Source of the DNA: Aphidius gifuensis
Lineage: Eukaryota > Arthropoda > Insecta > Hymenoptera > Braconidae
Direction: 5' to 3'
Assembly (NCBI RefSeq): GCF_014905175.1
Contig: NC_057790.1
Coordinates: forward strand, 9,610,001-9,674,000
Length of the DNA stretch: 64,000 nt
Position 1 is the first letter of the stretch. Each line of letters begins with the position of its first letter. Positions 45,170 through 56,670 of the stretch are shown here, piece by piece. The notes under the pieces were generated by a model. That model searched no databases and had not been told where the DNA came from. It worked only from the letters and a program-made list of their open reading frames with translations. Made by a program: the position numbers and the translations under genes.

Positions 45170-46085
45170 GATCAAGAAATATTTAAAAAAAGAACAAGTA
45201 ACGAGATAAATATTTATTGATCAATTCTTGATCAAGTTTGGATCAAGACGGCCTTATTACAGACAAGTTAAAGTTTTCTTGATCCTATCTTGATCAAGGC
45301 GGCCTTAGTCAAGAAGAGTTAAAGTTTTCTTGATCAAGTTTGGATCAAGACGGCCGTATCACGGACGTGTTAAAGTTTTCTTGATCCTATCTTGATCAAG
45401 CCGGCCTTAGTCAAGAAGAGTTAAAGTTTTCTTGATCAAGTTTGAATCAAGACGGCCGTATCACGGACGTGTTAAAGTTTTCTTGATCCTATCTTGATCA
45501 AGACGGCCTTAGTCAAGAAGAGTTAAAGTTTTCTTGATCAAGTTTGGATCAAGACGGCCGTATCACGGACGTGTTAAAGTTTTCTTGATCCTATCTTGAT
45601 CAAGCCGGCCTTAATCAAGAAGAGTTAAAGTTTTCTTGATCAAGTTTGGATCAAGACGGCCTTATCACGGACGCGTTAAAGTTTTCTTGATCCTATCTTG
45701 ATCAAGCCGGCCTTAGTCAAGAAGAGTTAAAGTTTTCTTGATCAAGTTTGGATCAAGACGGCCGTATCACGGACGTGTTAAATTTTTCTTGGTCCTATCT
45801 TGATCAAGACGGCCTTGGTCAAGAAGAGTTAAAGTTTTTTTGATCAAGTTTGGATCAAGACGGCCGTATCACGGACGTGTTAAAGTTTTCTTGATCCTAT
45901 CTTGATCAAGACGGCCTTAGTCAAGAATAGTTAAAGTTTTCTTGATCAAGTTTGGATCAAGACGGCCGTATCACGGACAAGTTAAAGTTTTCTTGATCAA
46001 GTTTGGATCAAGACGGCCTTATCACAGACGAGTTAAAGTTTTCTTGATCCTATCTTGAGCAGGTTATCCTTAATCAAGCATCTTG
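45170..46085 (+). repeat. 102-bp satellite, about seven full copies
   Basis: ACGGAC of the unit recurs at 45361, 45463, 45565, 45667, 45769, 45871 and 45973, exactly 102 bases apart. Each unit consists of two related halves, both starting GTTAAAGTTTTCTTGATC, one with CTATCTTGATCAAG and one with AAGTTTGGATCAAG, each followed by (A/C)CGGCC. Copies differ by a few bases only. The constant spacing and low divergence suggest recent amplification. Confidence 0.9.
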
Positions 46086-47539
46086 ATCAAATCTTGATCA
46101 AAACTTGATCAGGTTTCCTGAGTTAAGGCAACCTTGATCAAGTATTGATCAAGATTGGGAGCAAATCAAGCTAGCTTGAATAGATTTCCACTCGGGAATT
46201 TTACACTAGCTATAAATTCACAGAACGAACACTGAATTAAAATTTATTTAAAAAGGTACTTACATTGGTTGTCGATATTTTGCCGTCTAGCAATCTAGTG
46301 ACGGCGTGTACCTTGGCTTGACCTTGAATTTGGCTCGCAATTGACAGGTTGACTTGGTAATTTTATCGCCAATTAATTAACGATGCACATTTATATATAT
46401 ATATATATATTTTATATAGATGTGGTACAATATGATAATATAAATTGGTTGTATGCGGTTGAAGATTAAATTATGTCAAATTTCAGACACAAGCGTAGCA
46501 CTGATTTTATAGTAAAATTGTAATAAAAATATTACTCTTATTCAAATTTAAATAAAACAATTATATGAAACTTTTCACTGTACTTTATAAGTCGTATTCA
46601 AGATCAAATGGCTGACCACGAGGTCGTGAATTTTTATAATTAAATAATTATTTATTTTAGATAAATAACTTGATTATTTACTGCAGCAAAATGTAATTTA
46701 TATTATTCAATATTTATTTGATTAGTGAATTTAACACAATACGTGCCTTGAATTTAATTTACACAAGCAAGAAAAATTCAGACCATGCGGTCGTAATTTA
46801 TTACAAGTTAAATTTGTAAATGATTTAATGAATTTAAATTGATAATGTAAGTAACCAAATGTTACTTAAATATTGTTAAAACAACAATTTAATAAAATAA
46901 TTAATAAAATATAGAGTAAGGATAACTTACAGTTTGTGCTGATTTGTAGAAAAATATTCTAAGTTTTTAGAGCAATTAAAATTCGACGAGGCAAAGTGCC
47001 TAAGCTAGTTAGACCTGGAAGAGCTGGTGTAGGTCAAGGAACTAACTCTGACCGAGTGACCGAGATCTAGCGATCAATCTCGCTCTATACTCTCAGAACA
47101 TAAGGGAAGATGGGGATCCTTCGGGGATGTTCGGTTTTCCTCCTCGGTCCATTTCCGCTTTCCTCATGTCACTTATTTCTTATTGGTCGAGGAAAATCTT
47201 ATGATTTTCAAGCCTGAATTAAAATTATTTCTAATCATTTACTTATGACATGAGTGGTATCGAGAGAATCCCTATATTTCTAGGATTCTGTCGATATCAC
47301 TCATTATATTAATTTATATTTAATTTTCTTAATTAAAATTGGCGGTAGATGCGCTTGACAATAGTGCCGGCTTAAGTGATTTGTTGAGGGTGCAAAACCT
47401 CTAGCTCCCTTAAATGAAATATATTTACGCTCTGTAAGATGGAGCTAGGGGTATCAAAAAGTACCCTGAATATTTAATATCAAATAAAATAAAGAAAATT
47501 AAAAAAGTTTGTGCGGCTTACCGCCGGACATTACATAGT

Positions 47540-48320
47540 ATTATCTTGATTATAATTTTTGGTTAAAAAAAAACTGACGGAAAAAAAGGCGCGAAGCGCA
47601 GGTATGCCCTAGTAATATATAAATAAAAGATGAATTTAAATCTATAGTAAAAAAATTTATATATCTATGATATTAATTATGAAAAATGCAATAAACTTGA
47701 AGCTATTTCATAATACTATTTTTGAATATGACTTTATTTAACAAGAAATAGTATGTCTAAGATAAATAATTTTTTTTTTTTTACACGTGACAAAAGAATA
47801 TATAGTATTATCGACTTATATCGTAATATTCATCTCCTCAATCAGTGCTTATTATACATTTGGAGGATTATTTATTTTCAAATATTTTCAATTAGGCCCT
47901 TTTATTTCATGCTGTTATGAATTTTATTATTACGTGAGTTACTTGATAAATTCTTTGAAAAGGAAATGAAAATAGGTATACAATTTTTTTTTTTTTTTTA
48001 CATTAATTTATTAAAAATTCTTGTGCAAATTTTATTATTATTATTAGTAAAATGTTCAACTTTAATGAGCAAAAAAAATTATTAAAACATAAATAAATCC
48101 ATAAGGATTGAAATTTTTTCTTATTAATTAATCATTTCATATATATTTATTTTTAAAATATTTTATATAATATTTACTTTTTAGTGTTCCGTAGGACACT
48201 TATGTTTTCGCTTTTCTGTGACTTTTTGTTATTTTGGGATAAAACGAGAAGTCCTGAATCGAATTGGCTTGTGAGATGCTTATTTTCTTTATTTTTTTTG
48301 GCCAAAAGCAATGGTCATAT
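47540..48320. other. AT-rich, no gene supported
   Basis: A 60-codon frame at 47787-47969 has hydrophobic stretches but no recognisable motif. A GTTCCGTAGGACAC box lies near 48185. Confidence 0.4.
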
Positions 48321-48324
48321 TTAT

Positions 48325-48720
48325 TTCCAATTTCGGGGCCTTATTATATTTAATATGCTCATTTTTGGACATGGCTCAATTCCAAATATTGACCGATCAA
48401 TTCCGGTAATGTTTTAATCGACGACGCTCCATCTGTAGACTCTACGATATTTTTTTTAAATTTTTCGGTCGTTTATTTTTTTTTTCATTCAACGATATGG
48501 TAGTGTCACAAACTGTTTTTTTACAATATTTTTCGAACCGCTGAACCGAATTAGTCGATCTTAAAACAAATTTAGGTTTTTTTTTTTCCAAAAACAGACA
48601 TGATATTTTTTTTTACTTTTTGGGCCTTATTAGATTTAATATGCCCATTTTTGGACATTGCCCAATTCCAAATATTGACCGATCAATTCCGGCAATGTTT
48701 TAATCGACAACGCTTCATTT
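48325..48720. repeat. Direct duplication, period about 290 bp
   Basis: GGGCCTTATTA(T/G)ATTTAATATG, TCATTTTTGGACAT, CAATTCCAAATATTGACCGATCAATTCCGG and AATGTTTTAATCGAC occur at about 48336-48422 and again at 48628-48713, about 95% alike. Confidence 0.8.
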
Positions 48721-48808
48721 TATTAGAAATATTTATCTCGATCATTAGTAATTTTTTTGTTTTTAAAATTTTTTGTTAATTGTTCTTTTTATTTTATTTA
48801 TATTTTTT

Positions 48809-49974
48809 TTATCTATATTTTTTTCGTGTATTAATTATTAGTAATTTTTCTTTCAACAAATTTATACCAGGTTTATAATATTTTAGATTCGATTTTAATC
48901 TCGCCCTATCCGGTCTACGTTCCCCCTTAAATTTTTCTACAATATTAATTTCTAATTTACCTTTGTCAATAACTTTATTTTTAAACTTCATTATATCTGA
49001 CTTTAATTTTTCATCATATGTTTTCATTAGGTCATCTTGGGACAAATTCGCTTTAATATCTAATTTCGTCAGACTCATATTATTTTTCATTTTATTCTTT
49101 TTATTATTTTCATCAATTTTATTTAAATCAATTGCATTTAACACATCATCGGTTTTTCCATACGGTTTAATTATTACACTCTCAATATTATTATTATCTT
49201 CGCAATTTATTTTTTTATCATTAACTTCAAAATTATTTTTATCATTATTCAAACTTTTTTTATCAACGTAATCATTATTAACATTTTTCTCGATTTTATT
49301 CGCGTGTACGCATATATTTTTATTATTCTTGACAGTAACTTCGTCATTTATTTTATTATTACTTAAAATACTAGATTCTTCAACTCAATATCTTCATTAA
49401 AATTATCATCAATAAAATTTTTGTCATTATCAGACGCATTATTATATTCATCATTTAAATCATCATCATTTTTATTATCACTTAAATTATTAAACAAAAA
49501 TATTTCGTCATTATCGCGGAAAATCTTTGTTCGATTACGTTCATTATTAGTTTCTTCAATAAATTTAATTTCTTCGTTAACTTCTTTTGCATTAGTAATA
49601 TTTATATTTCGCGTAGCAATATTTAAGTCTTTATTTTCATTCATTTCAATTTTATTATTATTATTCGATGTCTCTTCCGATACAGATATTTCATCTATAA
49701 AATTTACTCCTTTTATTTCATTAACATTATCATTTTTATTTTCATTATTATCAAGTTTAGAATTAAAGTTTACTTTTTCAGGTTGCACGATAAGTTCATA
49801 ATAATTATCAACAGTATCTTTTGACGTTGGTGGTATTGGATTAATTATGATATTATTATTTTCAAATTTATTTTCTTTATTTTCAATTTCATTAATAGAA
49901 TTTAATATTTCTTTTATTTCTGATTTTAAAATTAATTTGTCTGTATTAGTTGATCTGATTGAGGTATTCCCCAT
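48809..49974 (-). pseudogene. Asn/Asp/Glu-rich ORFs downstream of the gag region
   Basis: Two minus-strand frames (49974-49363 and 49252-48809) encode very Asn-, Asp-, Glu- and Lys-rich, low-complexity protein with no recognised domain. The first starts in a different frame from, and overlaps, the end of the zinc-knuckle region, the layout of a gag-pol type frameshift. No protease, RT, RNase H or integrase motif was found, and the sequence to the left is non-coding. The last piece ends in a more basic segment (ERRPDRARLKSNLKYYKPG). Could be the N-terminal part of a pol frame whose enzymatic part was deleted. Confidence 0.4.
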
Positions 49975-49999
49975 TCTTGTTTCCCTCCCTCTATGTCCA

Positions 50000-51410
50000 C
50001 CGGCCCATCCCCGTTTTTTTGAGCTTGACGTTCAAGACATTATCTCTGAGCATTTTTTAGTGCAAAGCAATGATTCATATCATGCCTTGGTTTTTGGCAA
50101 AAACCACAAACTAAATTATTATTCGTTTTATTATAATCTTTCTCATCTTGATTAATATCATATGACATAAAGCCATTATCAGTATAAACATTTTTATTTA
50201 GAATTTAATTATTAATTGGATCATTGATTTGCGCATAAGAATTATTAAAATCATAAAAATCATAATTATTGTTGTAAGATTTTTGTAAATAATCATTTGT
50301 TGAATTTTCATATAAATTATAGTATGAATTATTATTAATATTATTATTATTGTTCTCGACTGGATTCGAACCAAAGATCTCGGGTGAATTTACATTTGAA
50401 TTTTTTTGCGTATTTAAATCAATATTTTGACTTGAAACGATGGGTTCGTTTACTTCATAATTATTAAAATTGTTATTAAAATTATTATTATTATTTCTTG
50501 AAAAATTATTATGGTATCTTTGATTTGAAAAATTACACGAAAAATTATTATTTGATTCAACGACTACTTCCGACGGGTTCTCGATTTTATTCGTTTGCAC
50601 AGTTTTAATTTCTTTTAATTTTCTAAGCTTTAAACTGTCAATATATTCATTATAAATTTTTTTAGTAATATTCCACACTTTCAAAAAATCTGTAGTGTCT
50701 ATATTTTTTTATTCAACTCTCAAACATACCTCAGGCAATAACCCTTTAATAAATTGACGTATAGATTTTTCCTCAATCTTAGATTTACTCATTGTTCCAA
50801 AACCATCATTGTTACCCTCATTACAATCAATTAAATCATTATATAATTTTAGTACTCTACTTCCATATTCATCAACATTTTCGTTACCATTCATCAATAC
50901 AATAGATAAATCATTCCAAAGTGACTCAAAACTTTTTCCCGTGTATGTAACTGTACGGAGCAATATTTCTAGCTCATCAAGAGACGAAAATTCCTTGTTA
51001 GCAATTAGACTGATTTTAGGATCTGTAATTTTATTTTTGATTGAAAGCATAAAAGCTTGTGTCCATTGTGGATCTAACAGTTTCAAGGCTGACCGACAAC
51101 TATTAATAAATACTCGAATAGAATTTGTTTTTCCGTCATAATTAGAAATTACATCAAGAGCGTCTCGTAAGGAACATTTACCGACCGTAATTGTTTCAAC
51201 TGGCTCTGATATTCTTACTGTTTTATTGTTATGATTTATTACAGAATGTATTGGTCCATTGAATTGTGAATTTGGGCGTTCAGTTTTTAAGGTAGAATTT
51301 ACATGATTATTATTAATAAAATCTGGAATATAATTGTCTCCACTTGAGTCCGGTTGAGTTTTCAGAAACCTGGTTAGCCATTTCATGAAAAATACGGCTA
51401 GCTTCATCAA
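50000..51410 (-). pseudogene. Gag-like capsid and CCHC zinc-knuckle region
   Basis: One minus-strand frame runs from 51410 to about 50060 with a TAA at 50711-50709, one at 50207-50205 and another after the zinc knuckle. The capsid-like part has FINSCRSALKLLDPQWTQAF, LSIKNKITDPK and SLDELEILLRT, then LWNDLSIVLMNGNENVDEYG and FIKGLLPEVC. This is the helical gag pattern of LTR retrotransposons. An Asn-rich linker of about 160 residues follows, then CGFCQKPRHDMNHC (about 50117-50076), a C-x2-C-x4-H-x4-C knuckle for nucleic-acid binding. Order and spacing support one Gag protein. Broken by stops, and LTRs were not identified on either side. Confidence 0.65.
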
Positions 51411-51419
51411 AAACTAAGT

Positions 51420-52195
51420 ATAGATAGAAGAAACAATAAGGAAACTTTCGATTTAAAAATTAATAGGGCTTTGAGACCTTTTTATTTTACAACAAATAAA
51501 AATAAATTTTTGTCTTCGTCTAAATACTTAAGTGGAAGTGAGAAACGAGATTTTCTCCTTCTTTTTTATCTCGTTCGCACTCATAGAAATATTATGTTTC
51601 TGAATGCCATCCGCAAGAGGTCTTTAGATATGCGCGGGTAACACCTTTAATAATATTTTAATTATGGATAAAAATAATAAGAAAAATAAATATATTTAAA
51701 TATACCTAAGCCCGATAATTATATTTTTTTGAATTTTTTTTTCAACAAATAAATTTAAATAACAATTCAATTTTAAATATATAAATTTTTGTATTATTGG
51801 ATATTTTTTCTTTATTTTATTGTTGAAAAAATTGCCGTTTTATAATTAGTTATAATACGCGGATTTATATACTTCAAGTATGTTGGATATATAATTTATT
51901 TTCTTACATTATTTTGATTTTTTTAATTGTCAAGAAAATAAAATAATAAATAAGACATATTGGAAAAACTGTATTATTTATTGTCTGTTGATAATAATAT
52001 TATTTATATATTTATTTAAAAAATAAACTTTTATTTATTTTTTATTTTTCTCAGTGCCGATGGAATGGTAAGTAAAAACGTACCTTATTAATCCCAGGAG
52101 CTTTGATACGGTGATAGACTGACCTAAAGAATTTGGATTTTATCAAATATTATATCAGGGTAAAGAATTAGAAAAATATATATCGTCTATATACT
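51420..52195. other. AT-rich, no gene seen
   Basis: No coding region or obvious repeat pair. Could hold the unrecognised 5' part of the gag element. Confidence 0.4.
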
Positions 52196-52262
52196 AACGA
52201 AGGGCGGCGAATTCATAATATATAATATATAATATATTATATATTATAAATAATATATAATA
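52196..52262. repeat. AT palindrome
   Basis: Repeated ATAATATAT words forming a self-complementary run (ATAATATATAATATATTATATATTAT). Confidence 0.75.
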
Positions 52263-52486
52263 TTTTTGATTTGTTGTTTTACAATTTTATCCACATCGTG
52301 CTTCAGTTTTTTCCGGCTCTTTATTTTACCAGGAGTCGAAAATTCAACGCCTGCTTGAGCAGATTCAACATGACGTTTTACTAAGGGTGCACCTTGGGGA
52401 ACTTGACTATCTTTTTTTTTTTTTTTATCGTTATTTTTCTTCTTAGCAACAGAAACACAAATAATTAAACGAAAAAAACATTTCAT
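52244..52486 (-). CDS. Small Lys-rich ORF, unrecognised
   Basis: An 80-codon minus-strand frame starts at an ATG (52486-52484). It opens with a hydrophobic MKCFFRLIICVSVA stretch and is then strongly basic (KKKNNDKKKKKD, KSRKKLKHDVDK) with a VPQGAPLVKRHVESAQAG segment that is not low complexity. Could be a small secreted protein or a mobile-element relic; its end runs into the AT palindrome. Weak support. Confidence 0.25.
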   Translation of the reverse strand: MKCFFRLIICVSVAKKKNNDKKKKKDSQVPQGAPLVKRHVESAQAGVEFSTPGKIKSRKKLKHDVDKIVKQQIKNIIYYL

Positions 52487-52785
52487 ACGTATACATGTAT
52501 AGAGTATACAAATTTATATACAAATATATATAATATACATATACATAGAATACATACAAATATTATATTGTATAATAAAATATATACAGGTAAGTTTCAA
52601 ATATTAATACCGTTGGGGCTGGTTACGGTTATGGTTAGTAATATATTAATCTCATATCGATTAGGCTATTGAAAATAAAAAAGTCAAAAATTCCTAGACA
52701 AATACAATTGGACAGTTTTTTCGAATTTTTAATGTATTTTTACCACTTAGTATAATATAAAAATATATTTAAAGACTCGTTGTCA

Positions 52786-53075
52786 CTTGGTGGATCCACC
52801 AGGTTTCAGGTGGTTTTTCAACTTTTTCTTCTTTATTTCGATTTGAAAAATAAACACGTTGACCATTTTCGAGATGAACGTGTAAATGTTGAATATTTGG
52901 ATATCGATCATGTATTTTGAAACCTAGTATCAGCCAAACTGCCTCATTGCTACTTATATATCTTCCTGATTGATATTCGTTAATTTCATTATTATTTTTA
53001 TTTTCTATTCAATAAATAGCTTGATCACTCCCTTTGTGTATATAATGTAAATGAGTCGTATTTAACGTGCTACAC
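52786..53075 (-). pseudogene. Helitron helicase-like protein fragment
   Basis: The minus strand reads HYIHKGSDQAIY, then a TGA, then EINEYQSGRYISSNEAVWLI, GFKIHDRYPNIQHLHVHL and ENGQRVYF in one frame. These are conserved blocks between the Rep-type nuclease and the PIF1 helicase of animal Helitrons. About 90 codons remain with one stop. A second Helitron-like relic with the probable N-terminus lies at 53455-53642 on the same strand. Confidence 0.7.
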
Positions 53076-53275
53076 TTCTTCTTCATGAAGAAGTTTTTAA
53101 CACGGTGTGCCTCACGTCTTGCTTTCTGTATTTCCAACCGTCAACTCCTTACAACTCATTTTGCGACAGTCATGGATGTCGACTTTCGTAATGCGTTCAA
53201 ACTGTACCCGATTTCTATTATAGCCCAGGGAAACCATGAAAAACCTGGGTGTACAGTACGGCTTGCGCCTACCAT

Positions 53276-53355
53276 TCGATACATGGCGTCGGTGGTCGGG
53301 TTCGAACCCGTGACCTCCCTGTCACAAAGCTCGAACCTTAACCGCAGTGCCATAT
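53276..53355 (-). repeat. tRNA-like sequence
   Basis: The minus strand has ATGGCACTGCGGTTAAGG (A-box like) near 53350 and CACGGGTTCGAACCCGACC (B-box like, with a perfect GGGTTCGAACCC) near 53310-53292. The anticodon arm is not well formed. The overlapping open frames on both strands are ignored. Confidence 0.5.
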
Positions 53356-53454
53356 CGTTGTCTACCTTTGTGTATATATTTTGATATATACTTTACCGCA
53401 ACTACTGAACTACATGACTATAATTGAAAGCTTTAATTTCGAATTTTTTTTTCA

Positions 53455-53642
53455 TTTTTAGAATGTCTTCGTTGTGTACGTTCACTTTTCTGTTTATGAA
53501 TTGTATCTAACGTTAATGTTTGTACATCTTCTCGTGGTTCATCATCATCTTCTTGAATTTAATCATGTGGATCTTTGAATCTTTTTAATCTTTTTCCTAA
53601 TAATGTTTTTCTTCCAATATTTTGTTTTCTTTTCGGCATATT
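53455..53642 (-). pseudogene. Probable Helitron ORF N-terminus
   Basis: An ATG at 53640 opens MPKRKQNIGRKTLLGKRLKR, the basic start seen in many animal Helitron proteins (MPKRKxNIG...). An in-frame TAA after KDPHD and a charged QEDDDEPRED segment follow. The Helitron body at 52.8-53.07 kb lies downstream on the same strand, with the tRNA-like sequence between. A deleted copy is likely. Confidence 0.5.
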
Positions 53643-53859
53643 AATCACTTATTTGTAAAATGACATGTCAGTTATAAGAGATAATTTTATGCAATTCAAA
53701 TGATTGTCTTTTTTTTGAAACATACAGCTTACTTCAAATAAGAACAAAATTATTAAATCAATAAAAATTTTCTAAAAAAAATATTTTCCAATAGATGTAA
53801 TTATTCTAATATCCAATTCACCTTTTTTTGAACTTGGAACATCAGGGAATGTTTTTAAG

Positions 53860-56130
53860 TTTTTATTATCATAAATTCTGAACATCAAGGAAAAATCATT
53901 TATTATGTTCATATTTCCAAATAAACCTAAATGTACGTAACTCGAAATATAGTTGTAACCCTCACATTATAAAAATAACGATTGTCATCGGTAATTATAA
54001 GAAAGATCATATTTTCCAATAAACCAAAGTAATCAGGTTTTTTTAAGCAACCTTAGTACATCAGGAAATATTTTCAATTTTTTATTATCGTAAATTCTGA
54101 ACAACGAAAAAAGATTTATTATGTTCATATTGCCAAATAGACCTAAATGTAAGTTATTCACAAAATAGTTGGAATTGTTCTCATTATAAAAATAACGTTT
54201 GTCATCGGTAATTATAAGAGAGTCAAAATATGACAATTCGATAACCTCAAATGAAATCTCAAAAATTGCGTAAAATCTGAACGTCAAGGAAAAAACATTT
54301 ATTATGTTCATATTTCCAAATAGACCTAAATGTATTGTTACGTACCAAGTTGAAAAATTAAAATTTAACTATGAAATAACAAGAAAAAGAAAGAATATGT
54401 AAAATCAAAATTAAATAACCAAATAATCATAGAATAATTAAAATAAATCAACTTGGTATTTCACGTTAAAATTAAAAATCCTCTTATTTTGTTATTCCCT
54501 ACAGGGTAACGGGTTAGGAGGGAATGTGTATGATTGTAGATGTACCTTGATGTAAGAATAATCCGAAACAATTGTTGAGAGCGTGTCAATCTGGATGGTC
54601 GCCTGTTGATGTTTGTAGTCTCGAATAATCCAAACGGTAAAATAAACTCGAAGCACAGAAAACAACACCCCGGAGAAATGTCACAGTCAATAATTTTTAT
54701 ATAGGATTAGGGAAGGTTAAATAACACAGGAAATAATAATTTATCACAAGAATTAATTAGTTTAAATTCACTCGAAAAATGTTATTTATTTAAAACGTTC
54801 AATTGATTTTATTTAATTTTTATCAGATGTAATTGATTTAATTTTAATCTTAATTTTGAATTTTTAATTTAGTTTCAATGATTTGAATAGGACGAAAGTT
54901 GTCGCAAGAGTAACGCTCCTTAATATTAAAAATAAAATTATTCCCATAAAATTTAATTATTAGGTAGGGATGAAAAGTGGTGCCATTTCTTGAACCAATC
55001 AGATACAGTGGTTCCCATAGTAGTCAGCATATTCAATTTGTTTAAACAATTTAATAAATAATAGTTTAGCAACTTCAACGGATGTGGCGTCTCGCGTTGC
55101 AGAGGTGACTTTGAAAACTGCTTACCAAAATTTATATAAAAAAAAGAAAAAAATAAATTGTTTTATAAAAATGCAAAATTTGAATTTAATTCCGTGTGAA
55201 AATAAAAATAAAAAAAAGAAAAATTTTATTGCTTGCTCGACATCTATTGAATTTGTTAATTTATTATTTATTATTGATTATTAATTATTATTTATACCAA
55301 GACGTAACAGTATATAACCCAAAAAATAGTTGTAACTGTCTCATTATAAAAATATCGATTGTCATCGGTAATTATAAGAAAGAAAAAATATGTCAACTTA
55401 ATAACCTCCATTAAAATGTTGGAATTTTTCAAAATTTTTTGTAAATCGAAAAATATTCTATTCATCTTATCAACAGCGATTATATTTTCCAGTAAACCAA
55501 AGTATTCAGCTTTTATTTAACACTCTTAGTACATCAGGAAATATTTTCAATTTTTTATTATCGTAAATTCTGAACATCAACAAAAAAAAATTTATTATTC
55601 ATATTTCCAAATAGACCTGAATGTAAGTTACTCGAAAAAAAGTTAAAACTTTCTTCTTGACTGAAAAATAAAATTGTCATCGGTAATTATAAGAGAGGGC
55701 AATTATGTTGCTAACGTTAATTTATGTTCGGGTGTTCCATTATAATTTGTTTTGAATAAATTTTAATTTCAACGTTCAATTGTTTTTTGTTTTTTTCTTC
55801 TCTTTGAATTTTTTTTGTTTTTTTTTTTAATGTCGTTGATTTTCGTTGCCAAGGAAAGTTTATAAATTAAGAAAGATTAGAATACATAATTGACGTTTTA
55901 TACACATCATGAATCGCCAAATTTTCAAAGTTTTTTTTTTATAATATTTTTATTATTGTTTTTAACATTTATTAATAATTTCTTTCCTTTAAATTAGACA
56001 TGTTGCGATACGACTTTCAATAATAGATATATTTTATTTAAATTCGATCAAAACTTGAATCTACTCATTTTGAAAAAAATTCATTATGTTCATATTTCCA
56101 AATAGACCTGAATGCAAGTAATTCGAAATA
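53860..56130. repeat. Repeated unit with TTTCCAAATAGACCTAAATGTA and TTGTCATCGGTAATTATAAG
   Basis: Copies of the first box lie at about 53908, 54145, 54315, 55595 and 56094. The second box lies at about 53972, 54197, 55360 and 55672. Between boxes the spacing is near 60-70 bases. One copy is split by a solo LTR (54336-55309). The rest of each unit includes TATTTTCAATTTTTTATTATCG and AAATTCTGAAC. Non-coding; short frames such as 54033-54311 come from the unit. Confidence 0.75.
54336..55309. mobile_element. Solo LTR, 974 bp, with GTAT target duplication
   Basis: Begins TGTTACG and ends CGTAACA, a perfect 7-bp inverted terminus with TG..CA ends. It is flanked by GTAT on both sides (54332-54335 and 55310-55313). 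Removing it with one GTAT restores the surrounding repeat unit (AAATGTAT followed by ATAACC...ATAGTTGTAAC), so the boundaries are well supported. No internal coding region. A 4-bp duplication suits a Ty3/gypsy-type integrase. Confidence 0.8.
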
Positions 56131-56311
56131 TACTTTCAGCTTTCAATTGTTTTTTTTTATAATGTTGTTGATTTTATGTTGCCAAGCAAGATTTGTGATT
56201 CAAGAAAGTTAAGATACATAATTGGTATACACAATTGAAAATAAATAAATAAATAAAATAAATATATGGTAAATTATTCTCAAAGAATTTATAGTTTAAT
56301 TTTATCCTTGG

Positions 56312-56670
56312 ATATTTCCGGATTTCTCCGGATTTTCTACGCAATTGAGACTTCCGAAGATATCATTCCGGAGTTTTTTCGGGTTTTCTCCGGATTTTTT
56401 CAGAAAAAATTTCTTTTTTATTTTTCGTATGTAAACTCTTATTTCAACTTTTTCTTATTAATTTTTTCATTTTTTTGTGTTTGTTTTTTTAAGTCAAAAT
56501 TCCGGAAAGAATCCGGAGATATTATAGAAATAGTCTGGAGATTACTCCGTAAATATCTCCGGAAGTCTCAATTACGTAGAAAATCCAGAGAAATCCGGAT
56601 TGAGTCCGGAGAAATCCGGAGTAAGTCTGGAAAAATCCAGAAAAATCCGGAGAGATTATTTCTACCAGGG
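56312..56670. mobile_element. TCCGGA-rich foldback ending in ATTTCTACCAGGG
   Basis: Left arm 56312-56362 (ATATTTCCGGATTTCTCCGG through AATTGAGACTTCCG) and right arm 56552-56599 are inverse complements with few mismatches. The right side adds further ATCCGGAG units and ends ATTTCTACCAGGG at 56658-56670, the terminus shared with other elements in this window. Open frames here are by-products. Confidence 0.65.

Larger units (their letters stand above)
44493..46196. mobile_element. TIR element rich in TTGATCAAG, containing a 102-bp satellite
   Basis: CCCGAGTGGAAAT (44493-44505) and ATTTCCACTCGGG (46184-46196) are perfect 13-bp inverted termini. The left part has repeated TTGATCAAG/CTTGATCAAA words and an inverse pair AACGTAACGCTAAACG / CGTTTAGCGTTACGTT. 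Then come a tRNA-like segment (44907-44990) and a satellite array. The flanks continue a different repeat (the LTR-like element), so the insertion is later than that element. Confidence 0.75.
43951..47535 (+). mobile_element. LTR-like dispersed repeat, copy 2, interrupted by a satellite-bearing element
   Basis: Starts TGTAGCTGGATCATTTATTAG and ends TACCGCCGGACATTACA. Parts 43951-44492 and 46197-47535 align with the copies at 33.9 and 60.8 kb. 44493-46196 is an insertion. Without it the unit is about 1.9 kb. It has no coding frame; AGCTGGTGTAGG, GATCCTTCGGGGA and ATGGAGCTAGGGGTATC are shared landmarks with the other copies. Confidence 0.7.

Noticed and set aside
45170..46085. CRISPR-like regular spacing
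   Set aside because: The whole 102-bp period is repeated, including the would-be spacers, so this is a satellite.
47787..47969. 60-codon hydrophobic frame as a small membrane protein
   Set aside because: Length and composition are expected by chance in AT-rich DNA; no start context, neighbour or homology clue.
48963..50155. Plus-strand Ser/Leu/Phe-rich frames (48963-49271, 49421-49801, 49847-50155)
   Set aside because: Antisense of the Asn/Asp-rich gag-associated frames.
53067..53384. 105-codon plus-strand frame and its minus-strand counterpart
   Set aside because: Both run through the tRNA-like sequence; no motif.
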